Source: Sphingobacteriales bacterium (GTDB lineage: Bacteria; Bacteroidota; Bacteroidia; AKYH767-A; OLB10). From it: a DNA stretch of 51,826 nucleotides. The position numbers were made by a program, and so were the translations under genes. The notes under the pieces are model-generated. The model saw only the letters and a program-made list of their open reading frames with translations. It was not told the origin of the DNA and searched no databases. Location of the stretch: positions 1 through 51,826 of the forward strand of contig JAJTFW010000028.1 of assembly GCA_021299095.1 (NCBI GenBank). Direction: 5' to 3'. Positions 18,087 through 25,328 of the stretch are shown here, piece by piece. Position 1 is the first letter of the stretch, and the number at the start of each line of letters is the position of its first letter.

Positions 18087-18115
18087 AAAAAAGCCGGTAC
18101 ATGTTATGCACCGGC
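18087..18115 (-). terminator. Strong rho-independent terminator after tsf
   Basis: On the minus strand GCCGGTGCA pairs with TGTACCGGC (9 bp including one G-U), loop TAACA, followed by six T residues. It lies about 30 bases after the tsf stop and ends the rplM-rpsI-rpsB-tsf operon. Confidence 0.92.
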
Positions 18116-18144
18116 CCTTTGAGGTATTGAATGACGTTTGCCGA

Positions 18145-18981
18145 TCAACCCAGCTGGACACGGCGGAACACCGAAACGGTGAGGCCTTTCTCCATTCCAT
18201 CGAGGTACTGACGCACAGTCTTCTTTTCTTCCTTGATGAATGCCTGGTTGAGCAGGGTGTTCTCCTGGTAGAACTTGTTGAGTTTACCCTGAGCAATTTT
18301 CTCGACCATGTCCTCGGGCTTACCTTCGGCACGAATCTGCTCTTTCGCAATCTCCAGTTCGCGCTCCACCACAGTGCTATCTACATCGTCCTTGTCGATA
18401 GCCACAGGATTCATGGCAGCGATCTGCATAGCAACGTCCTTACCGGCATTGGCATCGGCGCTGGGGGAAGAAAGTCCGACCATTGAAGCCAGACGGTTAC
18501 CCGGGTGATTGTACACGACAACCTTGGGAGCGGTGATCTTTGCGTATGCACTGAGCTCGATTTTCTCACCGATCTTACCGATCATATCAAACAACTTGTC
18601 GTTGATGGTGGTTCCGTTGAGGGGAAGCGCCTTGAGGGCATCCACGTCTGCCGGATCGCTGTTCATCGCAGCATCGAGAATTGACTCAGCGAAGTTGACG
18701 AAATCCTGGTTCTTGGCCACGAAATCGGTTTCACAGCTCAAGGAGATGAGGTAACCGGCCGAATGGTCGGTGTTGGTCTTCGCGATAATGTATCCTTCCT
18801 TGGCTTCACGGTCGGCGCGGTTGGCTGCAACCTTCTGACCTTTTTTACGGAGGTAATCGACGGCCTGCTCGAAATCGCCATTGGATTCGGCCAGGGCCTT
18901 CTTGCAATCCATCATGCCGGCTCCGGTCATCTGACGGAGCTTGTTCACATCGGCAGCGGTGATTGATGCTGTAGTAGACAT
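18145..18981 (-). CDS. tsf: Elongation factor Ts
   Basis: A 278-residue elongation factor Ts, the nucleotide exchange factor for EF-Tu. The N-terminal UBA-like domain is clear (VNKLRQMTGAGMMDCKKAL, with SNGDFEQAVDYLRKKG), followed by the core signature LISLSCETDFVAKNQDF, the basis for EF-Tu binding, and the C-terminal VVYNHPGNRLASMVGL and FYQENTLLNQAFI segments. It is the last gene of the ribosomal protein operon, 85 bases after rpsB, and is followed by a strong terminator. Complete. Confidence 0.97.
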   Translation of the reverse strand: MSTTASITAADVNKLRQMTGAGMMDCKKALAESNGDFEQAVDYLRKKGQKVAANRADREAKEGYIIAKTNTDHSAGYLISLSCETDFVAKNQDFVNFAESILDAAMNSDPADVDALKALPLNGTTINDKLFDMIGKIGEKIELSAYAKITAPKVVVYNHPGNRLASMVGLSSPSADANAGKDVAMQIAAMNPVAIDKDDVDSTVVERELEIAKEQIRAEGKPEDMVEKIAQGKLNKFYQENTLLNQAFIKEEKKTVRQYLDGMEKGLTVSVFRRVQLG

Positions 18982-19025
18982 GGGTATCGTTGTGTTGTGT
19001 TTTTTGAACTATTTGAGAATGGAAA

Positions 19026-19049
19026 CGGGATGCCTTTGTGGACATCCCG
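19026..19049 (-). terminator. Possible weak terminator/attenuator between rpsB and tsf
   Basis: CGGGATG and CATCCCG can form a 7-bp stem with a 10-base loop in the rpsB-tsf gap. Only three T residues follow on the minus strand, so it is more likely an RNA processing or attenuation hairpin than a full terminator. Confidence 0.4.
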
Positions 19050-19066
19050 CTCCGGTATCCGGGTTA

Positions 19067-19906
19067 TTATTTACGCGGGCCTGACTTGCGGGGGCGACCT
19101 GATTTGGGTGCACCTGATCCGCCTTCGCCTTCTTCGCCATCGGCAGTAGCCATGGCAGCGTTATCACCTGCTTCTTCGTCAGCAGCGGCATCACGCTCAC
19201 GCTCCTGCTCCTTGTCGACTTTGCGCTCTGAGAGTCCTTCTTCGACAGCACGAACCATGACGCTCATGATCAGTTCGACAGACTTGCTGGCATCGTCGTT
19301 TGCGGGAATCGGGAAATCGATGAGGCTCGGATCGCTATTGGTATCGTTGATGGCAATCGTTGGGATTCCGAGCTTGATGGCTTCGTCAACCGCGATGTGC
19401 TCCTTCACCGTATCAACGATGAACAAAGCAGCAGGCAAACGGTTCAGGTCAGCGATGGAGCCCAGGAGCTTTTCCATCTTTGATTTCTGACGGGACATCA
19501 TGAGGCGCTCTTTCTTGGAAAGGTTCTCAGCAGTACCGTCACCAAGCATCTTGTCCAGGGATGTCATTTTCTTCACCGACTTACGCTGGGTAGCGAAATT
19601 GGTGAGCATACCACCGGGCCAACGCTCGGTGATGTAGGGCATGTTGACCGAACGAGCTGCTGATGCAACGATTTCCTTCGCCTGCTTTTTGGTTGCAACG
19701 AACAGGATTTTCTTGCCCGACTTGGCGATCTGCTTCACAGCAGCTGCCGCTTCTTCGAGCTTCGCGTGGGTCTTGTTGAGGTCGATGATGTGAATGCCAT
19801 TGCGCTCCATGAAGATGTACGGAGCCATCTTCGGGTTCCACTTGCGCTTGAGGTGTCCGAAATGGACGCCGGCACCGAGAAGTTCTTCTTGCGTTACGTT
19901 GATCAT
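19067..19906 (-). CDS. rpsB: 30S ribosomal protein S2
   Basis: A 279-residue ribosomal protein S2. Core motifs: LLGAGVHFGHLKRKWNPKM, YIFMERNGIHIIDLNKT, ILFVATKKQAKEIV, ERWPGGMLTNFATQRKS, LPAALFIVDTVKEHIAVDEA and DFPIPANDDASKSVELI. After the normal end of the fold (about residue 230) comes a low-complexity tail rich in Glu, Asp, Gly and Ala that turns basic at the very C-terminus (SGRPRKSGPRK). Such tails occur on S2 in some Bacteroidota, but their role is not established. The gene lies between rpsI and tsf in the usual order. Confidence 0.97.
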   Translation of the reverse strand: MINVTQEELLGAGVHFGHLKRKWNPKMAPYIFMERNGIHIIDLNKTHAKLEEAAAAVKQIAKSGKKILFVATKKQAKEIVASAARSVNMPYITERWPGGMLTNFATQRKSVKKMTSLDKMLGDGTAENLSKKERLMMSRQKSKMEKLLGSIADLNRLPAALFIVDTVKEHIAVDEAIKLGIPTIAINDTNSDPSLIDFPIPANDDASKSVELIMSVMVRAVEEGLSERKVDKEQERERDAAADEEAGDNAAMATADGEEGEGGSGAPKSGRPRKSGPRK

Positions 19907-19937
19907 TACGCTGTATGTATTGAGATAAGATGTGGAA

Positions 19938-20231
19938 TTAACGTTTACTGAACTGGAAGCGACGACGAGCCTTACGCTGACCGAACTTCTTACGTTCTAC
20001 CATGCGTGGGTCGCGGGTGAGCAGACCGTTCGACTTGAGTACCGGGCGGTGTTCTGCGTTGATTTTGCACAAGGCACGGGCAACCGCCATGCGGATGGCC
20101 TCGGCCTGACCGTTGTATCCTCCGCCAAACACATTCACGGCCACATCGTACTGGTCGGTTCCGTTACCCGGCTGTACATAAACGCGGGCGACGGCGGTCT
20201 TACGGCGACCAATGGTATGTGTGATTTCCAT
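19938..20231 (-). CDS. rpsI: 30S ribosomal protein S9, with internal deletion
   Basis: S9 of only 97 residues, against about 128-130 for the family. The N-terminal [12 protein letters not shown] and the whole C-terminal half ([40 protein letters not shown], ending FSKR, the tail that touches P-site tRNA) are normal. The segment in between, which usually carries the second strand, the YF motif and a PL-containing helix, is missing: the text passes directly from VQPGNG to TDQYDVAVN. The reading frame is preserved, so about 31 residues (93 bp) are lost near 20155-20168. S9 is widely conserved, so this is either a local misassembly or a remarkable deletion. It follows rplM by 9 bases. Confidence 0.9.
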   Translation of the reverse strand: MEITHTIGRRKTAVARVYVQPGNGTDQYDVAVNVFGGGYNGQAEAIRMAVARALCKINAEHRPVLKSNGLLTRDPRMVERKKFGQRKARRRFQFSKR

Positions 20232-20240
20232 GATGGGCTA

Positions 20241-20690
20241 TCAGTACTTGAGGGTTACGGCTTTGGGCTGCTGCGCTGCATGGGGATGCTCGGCGCCGGC
20301 ATAAATGTGCAAGTTGCCCTTGATGGCACGACCCAGGCGATTCTTGGGCAACATACCAGTGATGGCTTTCTCAACCACCGCGGTCGGCTTCTGCTGCATC
20401 AGCTTGGCCGGTGTCACGAAACGCTGCCCGCCGGGATATCCGGTGTGCGATACGTATTCGCGCTCGGTCCACTTACGACCGGTGAGGCGGATCTTGTCCG
20501 CGTTAATGATAATGACGTTGTCGCCGCAATCGACGTGCGGGGTGAAGTTGGCCTTGTGCTTGCCGCGGAGCATCATGGCCGCCTGCGAGGCGAAACGGCC
20601 CAGCACCTGGTCCTTCGCATCGAGCACAACCCACTCCTTGGTGACGGTCTTGGCATTGGCCGATACGGTCTTGTAACTTAAGGTATCCAT
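20241..20690 (-). CDS. rplM: 50S ribosomal protein L13
   Basis: A complete 149-residue L13. Motifs: WVVLDAKDQVLGRFASQAAM, LRGKHKANFTPHVDCGDNVI, YVSHTGYPGG and AITGMLPKNRLGRAI. It is the first gene of the rplM-rpsI-rpsB-tsf operon, with a good promoter 35-65 bases upstream. L13 is an early assembly protein of the large subunit and is commonly paired with S9. Confidence 0.97.
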   Translation of the reverse strand: MDTLSYKTVSANAKTVTKEWVVLDAKDQVLGRFASQAAMMLRGKHKANFTPHVDCGDNVIIINADKIRLTGRKWTEREYVSHTGYPGGQRFVTPAKLMQQKPTAVVEKAITGMLPKNRLGRAIKGNLHIYAGAEHPHAAQQPKAVTLKY

Positions 20691-20724
20691 GTCAGGAATT
20701 CAGCTGATTTTTCAATAGGGAGGG

Positions 20725-20755
20725 CAAAAGTAGGAAAAAAAGTCTGGAATACAAG
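20725..20755 (-). promoter_or_regulatory. Predicted promoter of the rplM-rpsI-rpsB-tsf operon
   Basis: On the minus strand a perfect -7 box TACTTTTG (20732-20725) is preceded, after exactly 19 bases, by CTTG (20755-20752), one mismatch from TTTG. This is the best full match in the window to the Bacteroidota promoter, as expected for a ribosomal operon. The leader is about 30 bases. Confidence 0.65.
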
Positions 20756-20828
20756 CCGAGGCAGAGATTTTTAATAAACGGGCAAACTACGTGAAATCAA
20801 ATACTTAGCAAGGATTTTCGCTGTTCTA

Positions 20829-20856
20829 TATTTTGGAAATGTCTGTATTTTGGAAA
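20829..20856. repeat. Two copies of TATTTTGGAAA in an intergenic gap
   Basis: TATTTTGGAAA occurs at 20829-20839 and 20846-20856, starts 17 bases apart, in the AT-rich gap between rplM and the next methyltransferase gene. No gene or clear terminator is seen in 20757-20912. Confidence 0.45.
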
Positions 20857-20912
20857 AACAGGGGGATTTGTCGGCAGATGGGGTTATGAACAGCCCAAAA
20901 CGGTTCGGGCGG

Positions 20913-21647
20913 CTACTGTTCGCCGGGGCGTATTCCCAGGGCCAGCACCGATAGCCCCAGCCGCTGAAACGTAATGCGATCGAGGACTTTGGCCAGGGGC
21001 ACCAGTTTATCGTAGGCATTCATCTGTCCCTTGCGAAGTTCCCGCTCGCGCAGAATCCAACCACCGGTCATCCAGGCGGGAATTCCCAGGGCATTGAAAT
21101 ACCAGGTCCGTTCCACACTAAATCCTGCTTCGGCCAGTGTACCACCAAGGGTTCGGGCGGTGTAGCGCCTAAAATGGTAAAGACCGGCATCGATGCGGTT
21201 ATAGAGCCAGGGCCCGGCCGGAACCAAAATCAGCACCCGGCCACCGGGCTTGAGCAACCAAAACATGTTGCGCAGGGCCAGCACGTGGTCTTCGATGTGT
21301 TCGACGACATTGAGGGCAAAAATGCTGTCGAAGCTGCCGGCTCGTCCACTGAACCGGGATTTGAAATCGGGGTCGACCAGATCCATGTGAAGCACTTCTG
21401 TTCCCGGAAACTTCTCTTGCAGCGCCTGACAATACGGCTGGCGGATATCGCTGAGTGTAATTCGTGCCCCCTGTTCCAGGAAAAAAGCCGAAATATTGCC
21501 GATTCCGCTACCTACCTCAAGAATATCGCCGTGCAGATGAGGAATGACCACATCGGCCATCCAGCGGTTGAATTGATCTGCCTCCTGAACCGCTTCGAGG
21601 GTATTCAGTCCTTCGGTATCGTTCTCTTTGAAAGTAAATTCCGGCAT
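20913..21647 (-). CDS. Class I SAM-dependent methyltransferase
   Basis: A 244-residue soluble methyltransferase. SAM-binding motif I is DILEVGSGIGNISAFFLEQG (residues about 42-60), followed by the acidic strand ITLSDIRQPY, then FDSIFALNVVEHIEDHVLAL, the region that contacts the adenine and contains the VEHIEDH motif typical of UbiE/BioC-like enzymes, and LKPGGRVLILVPAGPWLYN. The last third (HFRRYTARTLGGTLAEAGF) is the type seen in enzymes of glycan and lipid clusters. It sits at one end of a glycosyltransferase region and is divergent from a lipoprotein gene. Substrate unknown. Confidence 0.85.
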   Translation of the reverse strand: MPEFTFKENDTEGLNTLEAVQEADQFNRWMADVVIPHLHGDILEVGSGIGNISAFFLEQGARITLSDIRQPYCQALQEKFPGTEVLHMDLVDPDFKSRFSGRAGSFDSIFALNVVEHIEDHVLALRNMFWLLKPGGRVLILVPAGPWLYNRIDAGLYHFRRYTARTLGGTLAEAGFSVERTWYFNALGIPAWMTGGWILRERELRKGQMNAYDKLVPLAKVLDRITFQRLGLSVLALGIRPGEQ

Positions 21648-21668
21648 GCTGCAAGAATACAGAATCTG

Positions 21669-21676
21669 TATCTTTC
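21669..21676 (+). promoter_or_regulatory. Possible -7 box (TATCTTTC) of a lipoprotein gene, within a small palindrome
   Basis: TATCTTTC, one mismatch from TAnnTTTG, lies 18 bases before ATG 21695. The overlapping inverted repeat ATACAG-AAT-CTGTAT (21657-21671) lies between the two divergent genes and could be an operator. Confidence 0.35.
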
Positions 21677-21694
21677 GTAAAACAATCCTGCACC

Positions 21695-22111
21695 ATGCAC
21701 AGGCGCCTTTTTCGTTGGATATTTACTTTTTCGGCAATCCTTTCCGGTTGTTCAACGGACGACGACACGCCCGTGCCTATGCATGATCCTTCGCACACCG
21801 ATTATCGAGATCCGGTAATCGGACTCTACACCGGCACACGCAATCAGTACAGCTGGGCTCAGGGGAATCCTCCGGTGATTTTCGACAGCACCTGGGCCTA
21901 TAGCTTCAGCGTGGTGAAGGATACCGCTTACAACAGGGTTATCGCAGACGGGGAAGTGTTTACGCTCGACAGCAATTTGTCGTTTTACGAAATGCCCACT
22001 CCGGGATTCATCCGCAGCTTTAGCTTCAGCAATGACTCGGTGACCCTTTTCTTCCGCTCGGGTGGATTGGGTGGATATGGATCCACTACCATCACCGGAC
22101 TAAAACAGTGA
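21695..22111 (+). CDS. Small putative lipoprotein
   Basis: A 138-residue protein with a lipoprotein signal (MHRRLFRWIFTFSAILSGC, lipobox LSGC). After the cysteine there is an acidic linker (STDDDTPVP), then a region with alternating hydrophobic residues suggesting a small beta-sandwich or beta-barrel-like domain: GLYTGTRNQYSW, YSFSVVKDTAYNRV, SFSFSNDSVTLFF. No family is recognised. It is convergent with the glycosyltransferase gene at 22118 (6-base gap) and divergent from the methyltransferase gene. Its role cannot be inferred; location outside the inner membrane is likely. Confidence 0.75.
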   Translation: MHRRLFRWIFTFSAILSGCSTDDDTPVPMHDPSHTDYRDPVIGLYTGTRNQYSWAQGNPPVIFDSTWAYSFSVVKDTAYNRVIADGEVFTLDSNLSFYEMPTPGFIRSFSFSNDSVTLFFRSGGLGGYGSTTITGLKQ

Positions 22112-22117
22112 GCGGAT

Positions 22118-22834
22118 TCAGCGAAAGATGTTGTAGCGCAGTATGCAGTAAATGGCGCGAAACCCATCCTTCCAATTGATTTTCTTCCCTTCGGCGTACG
22201 TCCTCCCGTAATAGGAAATACCGACCTCATAAATGCGTATGCCTGGAATACGCGATATCCGTGCCGTTACTTCCGGCTCGAATCCGAATCGCCTCTCCTG
22301 AAGGGGAAGGGACTTGATGGTTTGGCTACGAAACAACTTATAGCAGGTCTCCATGTCGGTCAGGTTCAGGTTGGTGAACATGTTCGACAAAAACGTGAGG
22401 AAGCGGTTCCCGATGGTATGCCAAAAGAAAAGGATCCGATGCGGACGTCCTCCGATAAACCGCGATCCGTAAACCACATCGGCGAAGCCGTCGAGGATGG
22501 GCTGAAGCAAGAGGTTGTATTCGGATGGATCGTACTCCAGATCGGCATCCTGGATGATGATATATTCTCCCTGGGCCTCACGAATCCCGCGGTGCAATGC
22601 AGCCCCCTTACCCATGTTGTATTCCTGGGAATAGATACGCATCGGAAAAGCGGGATGTGCCTTGTGGTATTGTTCCAGAGCGCCGAGCGTATTGTCGCTG
22701 GAGCAATCGTTAACAATCACGATTTCCATATCGAGTCCGCCAATCAACTTTACCGCACGAACCTTGTCGAGAATTCGATGAATGGTCGCCGCTTCGTTGT
22801 AGGCCGGAATGACAATCGACAGTTTCTTGCTCAT
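22118..22834 (-). CDS. Family 2 glycosyltransferase (dolichol-phosphate-mannosyltransferase-like)
   Basis: A 238-residue GT-A glycosyltransferase of family 2. It begins [20 protein letters not shown], then [11 protein letters not shown] (nucleotide binding), [19 protein letters not shown], and the metal-binding DADLEYDP. The downstream [21 protein letters not shown] and [11 protein letters not shown] segments are typical of the Dpm1/polyprenyl-phosphate sugar transferase group. There are no C-terminal membrane helices, unlike the related protein at 26680. The start ATG at 22834 overlaps the stop of the upstream methyltransferase (ATGA), so the two are translationally coupled; the frame is open to 22951 but the upstream part lies inside that gene. 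The sugar is unknown. Confidence 0.88.
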   Translation of the reverse strand: MSKKLSIVIPAYNEAATIHRILDKVRAVKLIGGLDMEIVIVNDCSSDNTLGALEQYHKAHPAFPMRIYSQEYNMGKGAALHRGIREAQGEYIIIQDADLEYDPSEYNLLLQPILDGFADVVYGSRFIGGRPHRILFFWHTIGNRFLTFLSNMFTNLNLTDMETCYKLFRSQTIKSLPLQERRFGFEPEVTARISRIPGIRIYEVGISYYGRTYAEGKKINWKDGFRAIYCILRYNIFR

Positions 22835-23694
22835 GCGGTGTGGTAGCTTTGCCCGGAACTGGCCATCGGCTTCGACTCGGATGTGCTCAGGCCCGCCATG
22901 AAGTTGATTCCGAAAAAGAAATATTCGCGCAACAGGGCCTGATTCTTCCAAAGGCGCTGCTCACTCGCGATGGAGCGCTCATACCCCATCTTGTTGAACA
23001 GGGATGGCGGATAGGCGCGCACGTATTGAACACTGTCTTCCTCTACACTCAAACCCTGTGCAGCCATCTCGCGCTTCCAAGTCGCCAAGGAGCGGATGTT
23101 TTCGTTGCCCAACAGGATGGTTTTATTCAAGCGTTCGTCGTAAAACTCAATGATCCGTTTGTTCCCGCGCTGACGGTAAAGTTTCAGTGACTGAACCAGG
23201 TTGTTGCCGTTCTCTTCAATGGCAAGCAATTTCCCATCGTCCCGCAGGTGATTGCGTAAAATAGCCAGCGCCTCCGGTAGGGGCTCCAAGTGATGCAGTG
23301 TATCTTGAACAATGATCCGATCGAAAGCGCCACGGTCGACCGAAGAATCAAAGAGATCCTCATAATCGTAGGTGAAGCTGCTTACATCTCCGAACGCCGA
23401 CCAGTACTCCATACGTCGCGGCAACTCCTTGTAGTAGAATTCAAGGGTGGTACCATGCACTTTATAGCCGTTTAGTACCAGAAACAAAGCCGTGGTGCCG
23501 TATCCGCAACCCACATCCCAAATGCGAAGTGATGGATCACCCGCGTGATCGGCGATGTATTGCAAACGCTGACAGAAATACGCTTTGCGAAATTCGAAAC
23601 TACCGGGGTCGGTGTGGAACTTGTAATATGACCAGAGATCGCGATTGGTCTCGAGCTCTTTCAGAAACAGGTTAAAGAATTGCTCAACGGTCAT
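22831..23694 (-). CDS. Class I SAM-dependent methyltransferase
   Basis: A 287-residue methyltransferase. Motif I is [20 protein letters not shown], followed by an acidic turn ([18 protein letters not shown]), [20 protein letters not shown] (post-I/II region with the DTLHHL signature) and [16 protein letters not shown]. The last 100 residues ([35 protein letters not shown]) are less typical. ATG 23694 is chosen over 23712 because a perfect -7 box (TACCTTTG) covers 23717-23710. The gene overlaps the following glycosyltransferase by four bases, so it probably modifies the same glycan or lipid. Confidence 0.85.
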   Translation of the reverse strand: MTVEQFFNLFLKELETNRDLWSYYKFHTDPGSFEFRKAYFCQRLQYIADHAGDPSLRIWDVGCGYGTTALFLVLNGYKVHGTTLEFYYKELPRRMEYWSAFGDVSSFTYDYEDLFDSSVDRGAFDRIIVQDTLHHLEPLPEALAILRNHLRDDGKLLAIEENGNNLVQSLKLYRQRGNKRIIEFYDERLNKTILLGNENIRSLATWKREMAAQGLSVEEDSVQYVRAYPPSLFNKMGYERSIASEQRLWKNQALLREYFFFGINFMAGLSTSESKPMASSGQSYHTA

Positions 23695-23709
23695 AGCGCG
23701 GCGAGGATC

Positions 23710-23717
23710 CAAAGGTA
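23710..23717 (-). promoter_or_regulatory. Predicted -7 box (TACCTTTG)
   Basis: Perfect TAnnTTTG on the minus strand, 15 bases before ATG 23694, for the methyltransferase-glycosyltransferase pair. It lies back to back with the promoter box of the divergent hydrolase gene at 23761. Confidence 0.5.
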
Positions 23718-23760
23718 GGCATCTTCGGACTCACAGGGACCTTGCGGCGGTCAGATTCCC

Positions 23761-23768
23761 TAATTTCG
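23761..23768 (+). promoter_or_regulatory. Predicted -7 box (TAATTTCG)
   Basis: TAATTTCG matches TAnnTTYG and lies 19 bases before the TTG start at 23788, supporting that unusual start. Confidence 0.4.
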
Positions 23769-23787
23769 GCACCGCGCCCACTCCGTT

Positions 23788-25323
23788 TTGAGACATCTGC
23801 TGCTGACCTTCCTGTTTTTTTGTTCGCTGGGCATCAGCATTGTCCTGCTGGACTGGAATACCCACCGCTTACCGGAGCCACTCGTGCCGCCAGCAGACGC
23901 CTCCTACGTATCCATTGTAGACGGTCGTTTCTCGCTGAATGGCAAGGCCTATTTTCCGAAGGTGATCAACTTTCCGGTGACACTGCGTCAGAAAGATAGT
24001 CTGCTATGGCCATCGGTTTACATCGGATACATGCCGGGGAATCGCTTCACGCACGAGGACCCACAGCGCAGTGCCCGAGAACTAAAGGCGTATCTCGAAG
24101 TAATCGCCGAATCGGGATTCAATGCCTTGCGCATAGTAGGAATCGGAGAAGCGGAGGTGGCCGATCGCATGACCGGTCGTGTTCATTTCAAGGTAAGCCG
24201 GGGCGATGACCACAATGCCAGGCTTTACCTGCGCACGCCGCTGGAGCAGGAGCGCTATTTCTCAGCAATCCGTTCATTAATTAAGGCAGTCGAATCCGCG
24301 GGTCTGCATGTGATTTTCACTACCCGGAATTTTCAAGAGGCACCCGAGACGGAAGAACACCTGGCCCGCCTCTGCGCGAAAATGAAGAACGAACGCAGCA
24401 TCCTCGCCTTTGATTTCTTCAACGAACCACTGTATTTCGACTCACTTGCACGGGAGGATAAAAGTCCGGTGTATTATATAACAAAGAAATGGCATGAGAT
24501 CGTAAAAAGGAATTCACCCCATCACCTTAGCACCATCGGTCTTGCCTGCCAGCGGGAGTTGTTCGAATGGGATCCGAATCTGATGCAGGTGGACTTCATT
24601 TCGTTTCACCCCTATGAGTACGAGCCGGATCAAGTAAGGAATGAACTGTACTGGTACAAGCGATTCGTAAACAAACCTTGGATTATTGGTGAAACGGGGA
24701 TTCCAGCTGAGAACGATTCCGTCCCTTACATGAACCAAGTACTGTTTGCACGTAAAACCCTACAGCGAAACATCGATTGTGGTGGTATGGGCTATTCGTG
24801 GTGGCAATTCAAGGATGTGGACTGGGGTGATTACCATCAGAATTACCTGGGTGTATTCAATGGTAATTCCTTCACCATGAACCGCAACGGAGACACCATT
24901 CCGGGATCTGCCAAACCCGTTGTACAGGAAATTGCCGCGTTCGATCCGATGGGAAAAAGGCAAGCCTGCGACTGTCTGTCGAATTACTACAACTTCGGTT
25001 CGCACACAGCCTTCCGGATCACCGGTAAATTACTGGACGAGGATGGGAATCCGCTGGAAGGTGGCGGCGCATTGGCCTGGGATCAATGGTGGATCAACCA
25101 CCACTTCACCACTACGAAACCGGACGGCAGCTTCGAGTTATACAGCGAATACCCCTTTTACCATTGGATGGTTTCCGCAAGCCGGCATGAGATGATCCGA
25201 AAGGACTGCAAGCCAGACACCGCTTTTATCGCAGGAAACGGGATACCCACAATTCGATTGGGCGAAATCCGACTGAAAAGACTCGATATCCCTGAGTTGT
25301 GGGAGAAAACACCATTACCCTAG
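23788..25323 (+). CDS. Glycoside hydrolase, GH5/clan GH-A-like, with C-terminal regulatory-like domain
   Basis: A 511-residue exported protein. It starts with TTG (23788) and a signal/anchor segment (LLLTFLFFCSLGISIVLL). No ATG is available nearby, and the TTG follows a promoter-like box. The central part is a TIM-barrel hydrolase of the clan GH-A type: FNALRIVGIG after the first strands, the acid/base glutamate in FDFFNEP, SFHPYEY, and the nucleophile glutamate in WIIGETGI, then MGYSWWQFKD. The last about 110 residues contain FRITGKLLDEDGNPLEGGGA, a carboxypeptidase-regulatory-like beta-sandwich motif common in Bacteroidota surface proteins. The fold suggests a beta-glycosidase acting on periplasmic or surface glycans; the substrate is unknown and the family number is not certain. 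Confidence 0.8.
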   Translation: MRHLLLTFLFFCSLGISIVLLDWNTHRLPEPLVPPADASYVSIVDGRFSLNGKAYFPKVINFPVTLRQKDSLLWPSVYIGYMPGNRFTHEDPQRSARELKAYLEVIAESGFNALRIVGIGEAEVADRMTGRVHFKVSRGDDHNARLYLRTPLEQERYFSAIRSLIKAVESAGLHVIFTTRNFQEAPETEEHLARLCAKMKNERSILAFDFFNEPLYFDSLAREDKSPVYYITKKWHEIVKRNSPHHLSTIGLACQRELFEWDPNLMQVDFISFHPYEYEPDQVRNELYWYKRFVNKPWIIGETGIPAENDSVPYMNQVLFARKTLQRNIDCGGMGYSWWQFKDVDWGDYHQNYLGVFNGNSFTMNRNGDTIPGSAKPVVQEIAAFDPMGKRQACDCLSNYYNFGSHTAFRITGKLLDEDGNPLEGGGALAWDQWWINHHFTTTKPDGSFELYSEYPFYHWMVSASRHEMIRKDCKPDTAFIAGNGIPTIRLGEIRLKRLDIPELWEKTPLP

Positions 25324-25328
25324 ATCAC

